Shown: positions 44,011 to 58,061 of the stretch, piece after piece
Position numbering within the stretch: position 1 is the stretch's first letter
How the letters are laid out: the number at the start of each line of letters is the position of its first letter
The notes under the pieces: model-generated
What the model saw: only the letters and a program-made list of their open reading frames with translations
The model's database searches: none
What the model was told of the DNA's origin: nothing
Origin: Adiantum capillus-veneris
Taxonomy: Eukaryota; Streptophyta; Polypodiopsida; Polypodiales; Pteridaceae
DNA length: 64,000 bases
NCBI GenBank assembly: GCA_014529385.2
Contig: CM043942.1
Span: 25,544,469 to 25,608,468, forward strand
Direction: 5' to 3'
Program-made: the position numbers and the translations under genes

Positions 44011-45703
44011 TCACTCCACAAAGGGGAGTAAGCCCAAAACTTTGCGGAAAGCTTTGAGCTTCTCACGAGACAATGCCTTTGTGAAAAGATCTACAAGGTT
44101 GTCGTGTGTTGGCACATAAGCCAAGCTAATCTCTCCTGTTGAGAGCCTCTCCCTAACATAGTGGTAATGCACCTCAATTTGCTTTGTGCAAGCATGAAAA
44201 AACAGGGTTCTGAGAAATTTCCAATTCACTCTAACTGCCAATATAGATAGTGTTGGCAGTGTACTGTCCAACACCCAAATCATCCATAAGGAGTCTGAGC
44301 CATACACACTCAACCGTAGCTATGAAGAATGCCCTCTACTTAGCGTCACAACTAGAAGTGGCCACAGTAGGTTGCTTCTTGCTCAACCATGATATACATG
44401 AGCTGCCAATCATGAAACAAAAACCACTTGTGGACACTCGCGTGTCAAAACAACCAGCCCAATCTGAGTCCAAAAAACCATGTAAGTCTAGCGGTAATGA
44501 TCCCCCCTTGGGATAAAACAAGACAAGATGTAAAGTGCCACTAAGGTAGCGAAAAATACTCTTGAAAGCCTGCCAATGCCTAGACCCTGGGCTATGCATA
44601 AATCTGTTGACTGTGAGACTGCAAAACTGAATATATGGCCACGTGTTGCATACATAAATGAGGCATCCAACAATAGTTTGTTAAAGAGTGACATCATCAA
44701 GATCACCAGCATCATGAAAACTCAATTTCAAACTAGTTTCCATGTGAGTAACAATAGGTTTGCAATCCTCAAGTCCAAACTTAAATAGCAATGTCTCTAT
44801 GTAACTTTTTCGACACAAGGCAATACCACCATCACACTGTTTAAACAGTCTACCCAAGTAATGATGCAACAACCCCAAATCTTTCATCTTGAAAGTAGCA
44901 TTCAAATCAGCCTTGAATTCAGCAATATGTCTCTCATTTGGTCCAATGATCAGCAAATCATCTACATAAAGAACCACAATGAGAAGTACATCACCCTCAC
45001 GCTTTACGTACAATGTGCTTTCTGTTGGACTGTTACGAAAGCCTCATTTGACCAAATGAGTGTTAGCTTTCTCATACCAAGCACGAGGAGATTGCTTCAA
45101 CCCATACAAAGCCTTCTTACATCTGCACGCTTTGTCCTCTTGTCCTTTCATGAAAAAACCATGAGGTTATGTTACATAAACTTCCTCAAATGTGTCACCA
45201 TTGAAGAAAGGAGTAACAATGTCTAATTGATGTACATTCCAACCAAAATGAGCTGCCAATGCATATAGAAAATGCACACTAGTCATACGACAAGTGGGAG
45301 AAAAAATCTCTTCATAACTTATGCCTTTTTGCTGTGCATAACCCTTTCCATCAAGTCGAGCCTTATGGCGATCGATCTCACCATCCAACTTGCGTTTCAA
45401 CTTGTAAACCCACTTCATACCAATGGCCTTTTTTCTAGGAGGCAAATCACATAAAGTCCATGTGTCAATTTCTATAAGTGCGTCATATTCTGATTGCATG
45501 GCAGCCATCCAATTTTTTGAATTTTGTGCTTCATTAAAATACAAAGGTTCCTCAACATCATGTAAGCTAGACACAACCAAAGCATAACATTCTGATGCAT
45601 AAGATGCATGGCCAGAGCCTGAGCGAGTACAATTAGACAAAGGTGCATCCAATTTGCTATCACGCAATGTATGCACTAGCCATTTTGGCCTACCTCTAGA
45701 CTA
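44011..45703 (-). pseudogene. Copia reverse transcriptase and RNase H
   Basis: The RT begins with KNWMAAMQSEYDALIEIDTW and IGMKWVYKLKRK, continues with HQLDIVTPFFNG, KKALYGLKQSPRAWYE and an intact catalytic LYVDDLLII. RNase H follows as GFLDSDWAGCFDTRVSTSGF, with SSCDAK in place of the usual S.AEAEY, then KQIEVHYHYVRER and DLFTKAL near the end. Stops interrupt it at 45,701-45,703 (TAG), after VYVT (TAA) and after HLVK (TGA), with frameshifts around 44,680 and 44,330. The last codons lie about 60 bp before the polypurine tract. Confidence 0.9.
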
Positions 45704-45933
45704 CTCATTTTCAGCCCTTTCCTCATCAAGTACATCATGTATATCTGCATCAGTAATAGGCTGATCTGTAATGTTTTTGAAAACCCCCATAGGCTATACA
45801 TTTGCCTTATTGGAATTTACATTCAAACTTACACCACTAAAAAGAGGCAACAAAGTGTCATAAATGTCCTGTGAGATTACATTATTATCTCTAGTACATG
45901 ACAGAAAGGGCTAAACAAAATCTTTCGCAAACA

Positions 45934-47325
45934 CTACATCCAATGAAACCAGAATATGCTTTGTTTGCGAATGATACAACCTGTAACCTTTGCTTTCAGC
46001 ACTATAACCAACAAAAATACATTTGACAGCCTTATCATCCAATTTTTTGCGTTGTGTTTGTGCACCAAAGCATATGCCAAATAGCCAAAAACACTCATGT
46101 GCTCAATAGAAGGCTTTCTATCATGCCATGCTTCATATGAATTAATAGACTTCGAAGCTTTCGTAGGACACTTGTTAAGTACATAAGTGGCACACATGAT
46201 GGCCTCAAGCCAAAAAGAATGCGGCAAATCTTGAATTTTGACCATACATCATGGCATTTCCATAAGTGACCTATTTTTCCTCTCAGCTACACCATTTTGC
46301 TGAGGTGTATAAGGCACTGTACATTGGTGTTTTATCCCACGACTAGCCAGAAATGCATTAAATTTATGAGACATATACTCCCCCCCTCGATCGGAACGGA
46401 GGGTGCCCATAGTACATTTCAAGACATTTTCAGCCATAGCCAGAAATTGTTTGAAGCACATAAAAACTTCAAACTTCACTTTAAGCAAAAATACACATGC
46501 ATGCCTGGAGTAATCATCAATGAAAGTCACAAAGTGCAAGTAATTCCCCAAGGATGGAGTTTGCATGGGCTCGCGAACATCACTATGCACAAGCTGCAAC
46601 CTGCATGTGGCCCTAACTGAACCATCCATTGGAAACTTAGAATGTTGCATTTTACCCAAAATACAACCTTCACAAAAATGTTTGACAGGTGCTTCAAGAG
46701 GCGGCAAAGAAGCAACCATACCAGATTTTTGCAAGCGCAGCAAACTAGCAAAATTCAGATGCCCAAAATGTACATGCCAAAGTTTTGCATCTGAAACAGC
46801 CCTTGAATCTGCAAGTACATTTGCAAAATTTAGTCCACACTTATCATACAAAGTGAGATTATACATCCCACGACACAAAAGGCCAGATGCAACAATTTCA
46901 TCACCAAAACCGAGATCATGAACTGTACATCTCTCATCCACAATTTTGACTACAAGTCCAAGTCTAGCAAGTGTGGATATAGACAAAAGATTCTTCTTGA
47001 TTCCAAGTACATAAAGTGCATCAACAAGTGTGAAGGAACTTCCATTTGCAGTAGTAAGCACAATCTTTGCAACCCCCTGAACCGGATAAGAAACATTGTT
47101 GGCACAAGTGGCTGAATTTCCATGAGGGATAGCAGACTTGAGAGAGGTGAACAATTCACGATGTGCAGTAATGTGCTTTGCAGCACCACTATCAAAATAC
47201 CACACATGTGAATCTGTAGCAAATGACATGCATGCATCATGGACAACAAAATTGTAAGTGTACTCTGCACTAGAAGCCCATTCTACATCAACATCAGCAT
47301 CATAGTCTCCTTTCACAGAAGACTA
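45934..47325 (-). pseudogene. Copia protease and integrase
   Basis: The aspartic protease is marked by WYFDSGAAKHIT (DSGA catalytic). Integrase follows with a zinc region, LWHVHFGHLN ... FCEGCILGKMQ, and the DDE core: LVHSDVREPM (Asp), GTLRSDRGGEYMS (Asp), QQNGVAERKNR (Glu). A frame break near 46,248 separates the C-terminal part (PHSFWLEAIMCATYVLNKCP, YEAWHDRKPSIEHMSVFG). Catalytic residues are intact, so inactivation is by frame damage and by a TAG at 47,323-47,325. Confidence 0.9.
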
Positions 47326-47399
47326 AACAATGGCTGCATTTGTAGTGGAACCAGCATTTGCAGTGGAACCACCCTCTTTCTTCTTTACCTCTTTGGCCT

Positions 47400-48284
47400 T
47401 CAGCTTAGGACACTACTTGATCAAGTGATCATTAGATTTACAATAATGGCAACGCATCTTTTTTTTGCCTTTATCACCACAATTTCTAGACGAATTGCTG
47501 CCATCAGAAGCATTAGGAAGAGAAGTTTTGCCACTTGCAGCAGAACCATAAGAAATGGTTGCATTGTTGTTACCACCCTTCTTTGAAAAGAAATAAAAGC
47601 CTCTTCAACTGCACGCTGCCTAGTCTTGTTTTTTCTAGAAAGTGACTCTTTCAACAACAATGTGCATAATGCAACAAACTTGACAACTTCAGGATTTCCT
47701 TGGGTCATAAGTCTCCAAGTACTAGCAAAAGTCTGGTAAGGCATCAAGAACAGTCTTCACAAGGGAACTGTCTGAGATCACTTGCAGAATTAAGTTGCTC
47801 ATTGATATCCTTGACACCAGCAAGGAAAGTGTCCATATCATCTTCCTCATGCATAATCTTCGATTCTAGCTCTTTACGCATAACAAAGCAATTTTAGCCT
47901 CATTGCGGCTTGCATAAAGACCTGTTAGAATATCCCAATCCTGTTTTGTATATTTTGTTGAATGAATGTGAGGAGTAATGGTGTGCTTCACAAACAAGGA
48001 AATCAATGCATGAGCCTGTGCATCCTTTACATCCCAATGAGCTTGTTCTATTGTAGGCAAAACAACTCTAATAGCAGCAATCCTTGCAGAAAGACCTGCA
48101 ACATCCTCAACATCGCCTACATCCTCAGAACCAATACATACATCAATGCCTTGCACAATATTCCATACGCCCTTTGACACAAGGACATGTTGCATTGTGG
48201 CAGCCCACATAGGGTAATTGTCCCCATCCAATATTTCCTCAACACAGCAAGCATCTTGAACACATCTGTGTTGTTGTGAGCCAT
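47400..48284 (-). pseudogene. Copia gag
   Basis: The probable start is the ATG at 48,284 (MAHNNTDVFKMLAV). A one-base shift near 48,240 leads into LDGDNYPMWAATMQHVLVSK, the start of the copia gag core, with IHSTKYTKQDWDILTGLYAS later. Further shifts occur near 47,870 and 47,590. It ends in a zinc knuckle, CHYCKSNDHLIK-stop-CP, where the TAG at 47,413-47,415 replaces a probable Gln codon. Confidence 0.85.
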
Positions 48285-48621
48285 GGAAAATTCCTGCACT
48301 TGATGTGAAAACTTCCCAAAATGAGGAGAAATTGAGTGAGACCAGGACGTGCTATATAGCAAAACCGTAGTAGACTGTATGAGACCTGTTATTCAGTATT
48401 TGGCACTGACAAAAATTCTGCACAAAATGACGAAATTGACTACACAAACCTGGCTGTAGTGGAAAAGGAGGCCGAAATGAGCCCGAGTCAGAAATCTAGA
48501 CTAAGCTCTACAAGCTCTCCTAAAATTTCTGTCGACCTGCAAACGCTTGACAAAGCTCACATAAATCATAGAAAGAGAGCAGGCGTGTGCTGGAGCTGCT
48601 GGCAACTAAGCCCGAGAGGAT

Positions 48622-48637
48622 GCAACCTAATACCAAT
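48622..48637 (-). promoter_or_regulatory. Copia primer binding site
   Basis: ATTGGTATTAGGTTGC on the minus strand, immediately after the 5' LTR end ..CAACA. Similar to the initiator-Met PBS. Confidence 0.8.
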
Positions 48638-48859
48638 TGTTGAAATTAGGGTTGTAGAGAAACGCACAAACTTGAAGAAGACAAAGGAAGCTCAAGGCAC
48701 ACAATAGAGAGTGTGTTACTTAGTGTGCTATGGAAAGATAGATAGCCCTAGAGTGATGGTTGTATATATAATGCACAAGGGGAAAAACCTCCTAAAGAGG
48801 GAAAAAATGCCCCGGTGTTCCTAGTGTGTTCACACATAGCACTACCGTATATGGTAACA
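48638..48859 (-). repeat. Copia 5' LTR (222 bp)
   Basis: Begins TGTTACCATATAC and ends CCTAATTTCAACA on the minus strand, with TG..CA ends. A TATATATA box lies near 48,764-48,771 and fits a start of transcription before the R-U5 part. Confidence 0.85.
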
Positions 48860-50750
48860 TTGAGTACACATGTTTGTTGTAGTGGAATATGTTGTGTTTA
48901 GACAAGAGTTGGAAAACCTCTTCGCATGCCTCAATGCCCTAGTTGAGTCATTCCCTTCAGAGGAGTGACATTTCATATTGGTTCCATCTCTTTTAGAGAT
49001 GTGACAGAGTGGCCTTAGGCAAAACTCTTAGGTCAAATAGATTAGAAAAGGAAGACTAGGGTTTCCTTGGTTTCTATTTGAAGGTGATTGTGGTGATTTT
49101 CTTGCTACAAAAGTGTTAGATAAGTTAGAATCAACATTTTAGATGTAGTTGGAGCTTAGTGAAAGGCTTTATCAATAGGTATTGAGGTGAAGTTTGCACT
49201 GGGCAAGAAAAATGCAAGAAAACAAAAAAATACAGATTTTGATTAGGAAATGTGGATTAAGTACTTGGAATCCATTTTTAAGTTGTTTCTTCTATTCTAG
49301 GAGTAGGGTAAGTAAGCGAGATTGATAAGCCATCTTTGCATCTCATTGGAATTGCATATCACTGAAGGAATTCGGTTACCAAAGGTAAGAAAACTTGAAG
49401 AATGATGGTGCATCCTAGGAAGTGAATATTTTTGGGCTTGATATGTGTGGAAAATAGTGTGTGAATGCATAGCCATCACCAAAATTCTCAAAAAAATTTA
49501 AAGTGGCATTTGTCAAATAAAATCATAATTTGCTCCTCCATGTGATTCTAGAGGAAATGAATGTGCATGACACTTCATCCCTATCTTTGACTAATGTGTT
49601 TAAACTATTGCGTGAAGTTTGGTACAAAATGAACATAAGAAAGTGAGTCTAAAGTCAAAACTTGATCTCTCTTGCTAGAAAAGTGTTAAAATAAGGCTTG
49701 AGACCAATTCAATTCTCCAATTGTGGGGAGAATTGGTAAAGACACTTATGAATAAGAGTATAACGCTAGGATTTGACAAAAACTTGAAAAAATGGCCAAA
49801 AGCAGGACTCAATGCAAAATCACAATTTTTGCACAAAGTTCTGCTAGAGAAAATGTTTTTTTGGATGATCTTGATACCAAGGACTAATCTCAAGTTGTAC
49901 AAGGCATCCATCAAGTTAGAATTGGGAAAAATGCAATAATCCATTCTAACATGCAAGGCAATTTTTTTCACCTGACCCCAGACACACTTGGATTGAGGAG
50001 ACCAAACCTACACCAGAGAAAGTCCCCAAGGTACACCCTTTCATAGATAAATCTAGAAGTACTCTCTTGAGCATGTGAATAAGCTCAACTCCACTCTCAA
50101 AGCAAGACAAAATCAGATAAAGGGACTCTTGAACCCATCAAAAGAGTCTACATCTTACATTTCTTGCCAAAGCCAGATGTTTTCCTTGGGTACAAGGTCT
50201 TTGAGACAATTGGAAGAGAAAATAACCTCAAAAGACTATAGGCAAGAAAAAATCATGATTTTTGTCCACTGAGTGATAGAATCAAAGATCTTAAGTCTAT
50301 TTTGGTTCCACCCTATGGAGTAAGACTCTTTTTTGGTTCCAGCGTATGGAGTAAGAACTATAGAGAATTACTAGGTCTAAAGATCATTGAACATGACACC
50401 CTGTAAGTGACCAAAATTTGTACTTACATCAGTTTTTATTTTGACTTAACTACTTCCATGTTCAAGTTTTTATTGAGCCTTGTACAGGAAGGGAGATTGT
50501 TTCAAAGGAGGAATTGGAATACTGAAGGAAGTGTTGAGATCCTAAACATATCCAGGTTATAGGGAAGGGTTGAGAATTATTGAATTTTTCTTGTTTTTGA
50601 GATCGAGATCTTGGTACTAGTCAGGTGCTAGAGTATCCATAGACCAAGTGAGTAGGAGATCCATTGAAGAGAGTGTTAATCAGGTAAACATAGAACCCTT
50701 AGCAACATGCAATAGGAACTCATCTCAAGCACTTTTTTTGAGTTAGCCTT
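48860..50750. other. No gene recognised
   Basis: Mixed sequence with only short, unconvincing frames (72 codons at 49,721, 65 codons at 50,075) that match nothing known to me. Confidence 0.4.
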
Positions 50751-50756
50751 CATTGC

Positions 50757-51200
50757 ACTTATGGAAAAGAAAGTACCTGAAATGAGTTACCATAGTGGGG
50801 GATATGGAGAGGGAACATCTCGGGGACTTGAACTTCCCCTCACTAAATAGCTGACTTACTACTACACTAATGAAAAGGGAGCTAGGATCTATGTAGACCA
50901 CCTACATAAGTGTTATGTTAGAGAGGATTTGCAAAACTGTGAGTTCCGGGAACAAGTTGAGGTTGTTGACTACGAAGACCGATGTATTGATGAGAGAGGG
51001 GTTGCCTAACTACCCAAGAGCCCGAGATTCATTTCTATGAAAGAGCTAGAGAAAATGCTAATAGATGATCCTCAAGTAGGTTTATACAAGTTAGTGACCA
51101 AAGAAGGGGATAACTATTACATGAGGGAGTATGTGATCTTGATGGAACTCACTAACATCAAGCAGAGAAATTTACAAATAAATATCTTTTGTTGGAAACA
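50757..51200 (+). pseudogene. Unrecognised coding remnant A
   Basis: Plus-strand protein-like blocks in one region: MEKKVPEMSYHSGGYGEGTS, then after a stop TYYYTNEKGARIYVDHLHKC, then MKELEKMLIDDPQVGLYKLV followed by KEGDNYYMREYVILMELTN. Codon-like composition and amphipathic pattern suggest former coding sequence, possibly from a retroelement or a host gene. Family not recognised. Confidence 0.3.
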
Positions 51201-51605
51201 ACCTTTTTTATTTCTAGCTAGTTTTAAAATTTTTTGGGTCAAGTTTGCCTTTTATTGATTTTATAATAAATAAATGGAAGCTAAAGAAGAAAATTACCAA
51301 AAAAATCCAGACACAAGTACATGGATTCAAGGAAGAAACAAAAATTTACATAGGTCAATTCAAAGCAATACCGAGCAATTTTTGGGCAAAATAAGAGAAA
51401 CTGCGAAAAATATTTTTCAGCTACAGTCGCATGATTAGAAACTTGAACGCCAAGGGGTCATACGGTGTCCGAATCCAAAAACATTTGACACGGTTGTCAT
51501 CAAACACGTGAGGTAGGACTAACTGTGAGATGAGTAAAAAATTGACTCGGGAACTTGGGATATGTATAGATGGAGCCCATTTAGTTTCTCATTTTTAGTG
51601 TTAAT

Positions 51606-51610
<5 letters not shown>

Positions 51611-51674
<64 letters not shown>
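51611..51674. repeat. (GA)n microsatellite
   Basis: About 32 uninterrupted GA units. Confidence 0.97.
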
Positions 51675-51675
<1 letters not shown>

Positions 51676-53430
51676 ACTTTGGAGCAACATTTTTTGCAAT
51701 TCCCATGCCCTGCATGCTTCCAGTCTCAACGCCATACATAAAAGGTATGTTCCCTACCCAGTACATTGCAGTTTGATACCAATGCATGTCAAATCCAACC
51801 CAAACCCAAAACGACTACTACGCTCGACAGAATCACTATTAACCAAAAAAATCAACAAGGGGTTGATTTTGAGTAGGCTAACACTCCCTTAGCTTCAAAA
51901 TGCAATTTGGGCATGCTGGAAAAACCTTGTAGCAAAACATCGTGCTTTTTGAGATTGAACCCAAACTTAATCAATAGATTTGGGACATCAAATCAAGCAA
52001 CTTTTGTAAAGGAACCTGCACAAAAGAAGTGATTTTCAGAGTTTCACACTAGAAAATATTGTTTAACTTGGAAAATCACCAAAATCAATGCAAGGCAGTA
52101 GGGAAATGGTAAAAGGGGGTGAGAACTTACCGAAAGCTTCAAGAGAATATTTATAAGCAATGGAGAAAGGTGCATTGCACTACACAAATCTGAGGAATGG
52201 GGTGTTAGAGTTGGAAGGTTCTTTTGGAGGACATAGTGGCCCTCTGATCCATATGAGATGGAGTTCAATACTAAACCATCATAGAAATTTTTGAAATAAG
52301 TGTATAGAGGTATATGAATCAATTCTTGATTGAAGAAGTTCATTCACGTGTTTGGTGCTGCAAAAATTGTGATTTTTGCATACTGCTTTGATCTAGGTAA
52401 AGTTGAGACTTGCACACTTGGCAAGGATAAAATGAATTGTTGAAGGAGGTTTTGTAATAAGGAGAAGTCAGGATGCTTTATGACACACCTTTACCTTGCA
52501 CAAATCCTAAATTTGAATCCCAACCAATGGAAGAGATCCCAAATGCAAGGTCTCGACATCAGCTAGCTTATAAACACTAAATAGAAAGCAGCAGCATGAG
52601 TTTCACAAAGTTCAGAAGCCAAATGCACATTATGGTGCAAAAAACTTGATCTTTTCACTAGCACAAACATGGTTCAACCAATAGTGGAATTTAAACTATT
52701 ATACATAACACCCCAGCTCTTTATAAACCATTTCAAGGTTGTCACACATAGGGTAATAATGTAAGGCCCTCCCATCTGGCTAAAGACGGAGCTAAGTGAC
52801 TGAAATTGAGCTAAATCATGGTCAAAGGATCAAAATCAGTATGCAAAGAAAGGAATAATCTCTAAGCAGTATAGGAAGCAAACCCACCAAGTCTGGTAGC
52901 ACACAGAGGCCTAAAATGCAAAAAGGTGAAAAAGTTGCAATTTTTGCATGCAGAGTGTTGTCATCAAGATCAATGCAACCGTGGGTAGAGGCTTGGAAAG
53001 GAGTACATGAAACATCCCTATGAATCCAGAATGATAAAAAGGATTATCCACATCAACCATAGGGATAGATTCGAAGCAAAATATTGAAACATCGACTGCG
53101 ACTAAACCTCTTATCCATATCACACCAAAAAAATCCAAGGCCAATAGAAGTAGTGAACATCAAGACCATGTGATTACCACTTTGAAAAAACTCACTAGGG
53201 CCTAAGTCAGAGAAAATTTTGCGATTATTGCATTGTCTTGCATGGAACTTGAATTTCTTCACTTTTTTTGAGTCTTTATCAATTATACATGAGTATTGAA
53301 CATGAAAGACATTAATCAGCAAATCATCTACATGACAACTCAGCATACATAACTTCACTCTCTAGCTACTCTTTGATTTACGATAATTTTCCACAGGAGC
53401 AAGGAAATCTAAAGCTTAAAGTGGCAAGAA
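51675..53430. other. No gene recognised
   Basis: No frame with recognisable motifs on either strand; open stretches up to 101 codons (53,053-53,358, minus) appear to be chance. Confidence 0.4.
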
Positions 53431-53432
53431 GA

Positions 53433-54260
53433 GAATGAGTTGTAAGAAGAAGCTTGAGCGTATTCCCCCATTCATGCTACTCAAGGACTCTCTTAAAGAA
53501 GCCTCTACATATCTAGAGAGAGAAAGACCCAAGCTTGAAGGAGTAGCAGTCTATGCTGCAACTTATAGAGACACAGAAACAATGTGATAAAAATTCCCAT
53601 GATCCCTCAAGAGGAATACACTTTGGCAAGTAAGTGACCCATTTACGAAGCATTGGAAAAGATAGACATGCTCAACTACTTTCACTTTCCCTCTTGCGGC
53701 ATCGATATCCAAAGAGCCCATGAGCTCTACACCAGCATCACAGAGGAGGGAACAACAGAAATCTCAACCTTTGACAATGAAAAAGTACAAGTTAAGATCA
53801 CATTAGAGCTAACTTCAGAAGCCTTGAGGCTATCAGACAAAGGAACAATCATGAAAAACAAAAAATAAATGGAAACAAAAGTGTTTGTGAAAAAGGGAGC
53901 GGTTGCTACCTTTGTAGATATGACATTTCGGGAAGTCAAGTTACCCACCTGAATGTTCATGCAATTCCTCTATATCAATGACAAACGACTAAGAAGGTAC
54001 AACACCCCTAATCATATAATAGATGCAACATACACTTGGGCCTACCAGTAGAATACACATGTAACCATCGATCATGCCCAGTACCTACTAGAGCTACTGG
54101 CAAATAAAAAGAAACATTTCGATCCCAAATATCTGTCAACTCCAAAAATTCTAACAAGAATTGCGTATCAATTCATTGGAGTAGCTTTGATCTCCCTGAA
54201 CCCCCTTCACAAAATGATTGGATTTGACTCCAAGAAGAAGATAGTGAGGAGGGGATAACA
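53433..54260 (+). pseudogene. Unrecognised coding remnant B, gag-like in shape
   Basis: Successive protein-like blocks with few stops: MSCKKKLERIPPFMLLKDSL with YLERERPKLEGVAVYAATYR; after a shift, LNYFHFPSCGIDIQRAHELY and EKVQVKITLELTSEALRLSD; then KKGAVATFVDMTFREVKLP and, further on, ILTRIAYQFIGVALISLNP. The pattern of an alpha-helical N-terminal domain resembles capsid-like ORFs of plant retroelements, but I cannot name a family. Stops near 53,866, 53,949 and 54,047 break it. Confidence 0.35.
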
Positions 54261-55900
54261 AAGTGAGTGGAAAGAACAGGAGCCAGTTTCTTTTGAAGAA
54301 GAGTAAGAAGGATGGGAGGATCCAGTAGACACAAAGGGCAATAAACCCATGCCAGTGCCAAAACCGGGCTAAGAGGAGAAAGCTCAAAATCAAGCACAAT
54401 AAGAAAGACTAGTAGAGTGTCAACTGAGTCAGAAGATGCTAAAGACCGAAGAAGTACGAGTGCACATCAATAATCAACATGAAGAAGCATAAGATTGGAG
54501 TATACATTTTTCACATTTTCCCAAAATAGTCACGTATTGTAAATTCCCGATTTATTTCAAGCCATTGTAATATTTTAATGTGTTACGGGGTCAATAGGAG
54601 TTCCAAGCTGTAAAGGAGAGGTCAGTTAGTGTGCTTAGGTAGCAGATTCAGTAAGTGGTGGAGCCCTAAAGGCCTTGGGTGCCCGGACATTGCATATTTT
54701 TACCCTAGGTACATAAGGCCGTGTGTAAAAGAAATTAGGCTTCTCAAGCTCATGGGTTGAGAGCACTCTTTCGTGAGAGCTTTGAGGTGTGTGTCTATTG
54801 AGTCATTGAGCTTCTCCTTACTCATGTGACTTGTTTAATACTAATCAATGCTTAATTCTCTTTCACTATGCCTCTCTTATGCTTCTTATGATTTCCTATG
54901 TGTGTGGGTATGCCTAATTTTAGGTGTGTGCACTATTTTGCCCATGTTTCTGCACCTAAAAATCATGTGTGTTTAATGATTTTTCAATTGTGATGATTGA
55001 TTTGTGTTGTGGTTATGCCCAACTAATGATTTGCGAAATCACATTGCAATTTTGACAAGATTAACCCTTTTGTGTGCGCACCTAAAGATTGGTAAAAACT
55101 ACCAACTTTATTAGTTTGTGTTCGCCTAAAAAGTGTTTAATGTGCATGATTGATTCAAATTTTTATTGCATGTTTGGTGTGTATAATTGTTGATTGCTGC
55201 GTTTTAAGTTCAAAACAAGGATTTACACACTCCTATTGCGTTAAATTTTGACCAAATTTTGCCGGTTTAATTGCCTAGGTTGAATTTTATTGATCAAATC
55301 AATTGGCAATTGAATTGATGTGCTTTGTGTGACTTTATTTGGCTGCACTATTCCCCTATGTGTGGAGAATTTTTAGAAAAAAATTGAATATTTTTCATAT
55401 AATTTTTTGGCATCTAATTTTTGCATTCATTTTTAGTTAATTTCATAAAAATTTTGAGATCTTGCGATCTTTACGAGCTGTTTTGTGTGTGCATATTTAC
55501 GGCATCATTTTTGTTAGCATTTGTGCCCTCCCTGGTCGAGTTTTGAGCGTTTCACTATTTCTGAGAACCAGGTTGATGATTGTGTCGTAAAATGTATTTT
55601 CAGCAAAAATTGCTATTTTTGGTGTGCTTTTGCGTATTGAAAACGTTCGGTTGTAAATGGGGATAAGGTATCTATAGTTTTTTGGATTTTTTTGGCATTT
55701 TTTGGGAATTTTGGCTGAATTTTAGCATTTTCGGCTAATTTTTGACCTATTTTTTACATTTTTGGACGCTTGAAAATATAAAATTAATAAAAAGGCAGGT
55801 TCGAGTTGCGACGCCCATGTCTTGCGGCGCATAAAATTTCCTTCGACTAGATCTCTACGGTCTCTTGCGATAGTTTTCGTCGACAGAAAAATTCTCCGCG
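54261..55900. other. No gene recognised
   Basis: T-rich sequence with no convincing frames. A retroelement leader or LTR could be hidden here, but no PBS, PPT or paired repeat was seen. Confidence 0.4.
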
Positions 55901-55904
55901 TGAA

Positions 55905-56915
<1,011 letters not shown>

Positions 56916-57049
56916 GATAGCACCTGCACGCGAGTTTCCATGCCCCACTTTCAGCGTTGTCCCGAGCCCTGTTGGCACGCTACTGTCACCTTGGAAGGTC
57001 AACGCTGAGCAGCGTACTGCCAGCTCGCAAGGTAAGTCAAGGTAGGTTT

Positions 57050-57600
57050 TTTTATTATTTTTTTTTTAAAAATTATGATAATAATTTTAAAAAATCAAAT
57101 CACAAAAATTATAAACATTCACAAAAACCATGTAAAATCTAAAAATCAATTTAAAAAAAAGAAAAACTCTAATTAAAAATCAAAAAAATATTCAATAAAA
57201 AAAACCAAAAAAGAGTTTAAAAATTCATAAAACCTTAAATCACATAATTCATAAAACCTTAAAAAACCCCAAAAATTTAAAAATTCTAAAAGAATTCTAT
57301 AAAAATTAGAAAATCAACAAAAAAAATCACAAAAATAGTAAAAAACTTAAAAACCTCACAGAAATTTCAAAAAGTGATAGAGAAAATCTCAATAAATCAT
57401 GAAATTCATAAAACCATAAAAATTTCTAAAATTCACAAAAAATTTAGAAAAATGCAAACAATTTCTTTTAAAAAGTCAAAACGCTTCCAAAAAAATCATT
57501 AAAAATCATAAAAATAACAAAAAATTAGAAAATTGAAAAATTCATTAAAATTTTAATAAAGATAAAAAGAAAATCGTCAAAAGTGCCAGAAAAAGCAAAA
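57050..57600. repeat. A-rich low-complexity region
   Basis: About 80% A+T with many AAAAATT, AATCA and ATAAAACC words; no coding sign. It follows the CT cluster and precedes a region of normal composition. Confidence 0.85.
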
Positions 57601-58061
57601 AAAGAAGCTGAAAAGCAAAAAAACACACACCTTCGAAAGAGACACACGTCGAGCAAACGGTACAAAAGCGATCAAGTGAAGAAAAGCAAGGCCGGAGAAG
57701 TGTACCGCAAAGCGAGCAAAAATCGGGAACAATAGCCAGGAAAAAAATCAAGCAAGTAGTGAAACAGTCAGAAATAGGAGAAGAACAATTGAAAGCAACC
57801 AACTCGAAGCTGTGAGCAACAAAAACAAATTTCGTGCTCGGGTTTGGAAAGTGCAGCCACAATTCAGTCAAGAAGCTAGAAGTGAACGTGCATGCTATAA
57901 ATTGGCTAGTGCAAGCAATTGCATTGAAAATCAAGCTTCTAATTGGACGAACAGGGGTACAACTCAAATGTGATTGCAGATTAGGCTAGTACGAACAACA
58001 AAAATTTTGCTAAATCAATACCAAAATCTGCTAGGACACAGTTTTTACAAAACCAGCCGAC

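Larger units (their letters stand above)
43737..48859 (-). mobile_element. Ty1/copia retrotransposon with both LTRs, inactive
   Basis: Minus-strand element of about 5.1 kb: 5' LTR, PBS, gag, protease, integrase, RT, RNase H, PPT, 3' LTR. Integrase precedes RT, which defines copia. All domains are present, but the polyprotein is broken by several stops and frameshifts. No target-site duplication was found, and the two LTRs differ markedly in one half. Confidence 0.92.

Noticed and set aside
57545-57967. Minus-strand 140-codon Cys/Phe/Leu-rich frame
   Set aside because: It overlaps an A-rich low-complexity region, resembles no family and could be chance. It looks superficially like a membrane protein only because of T-rich codons.
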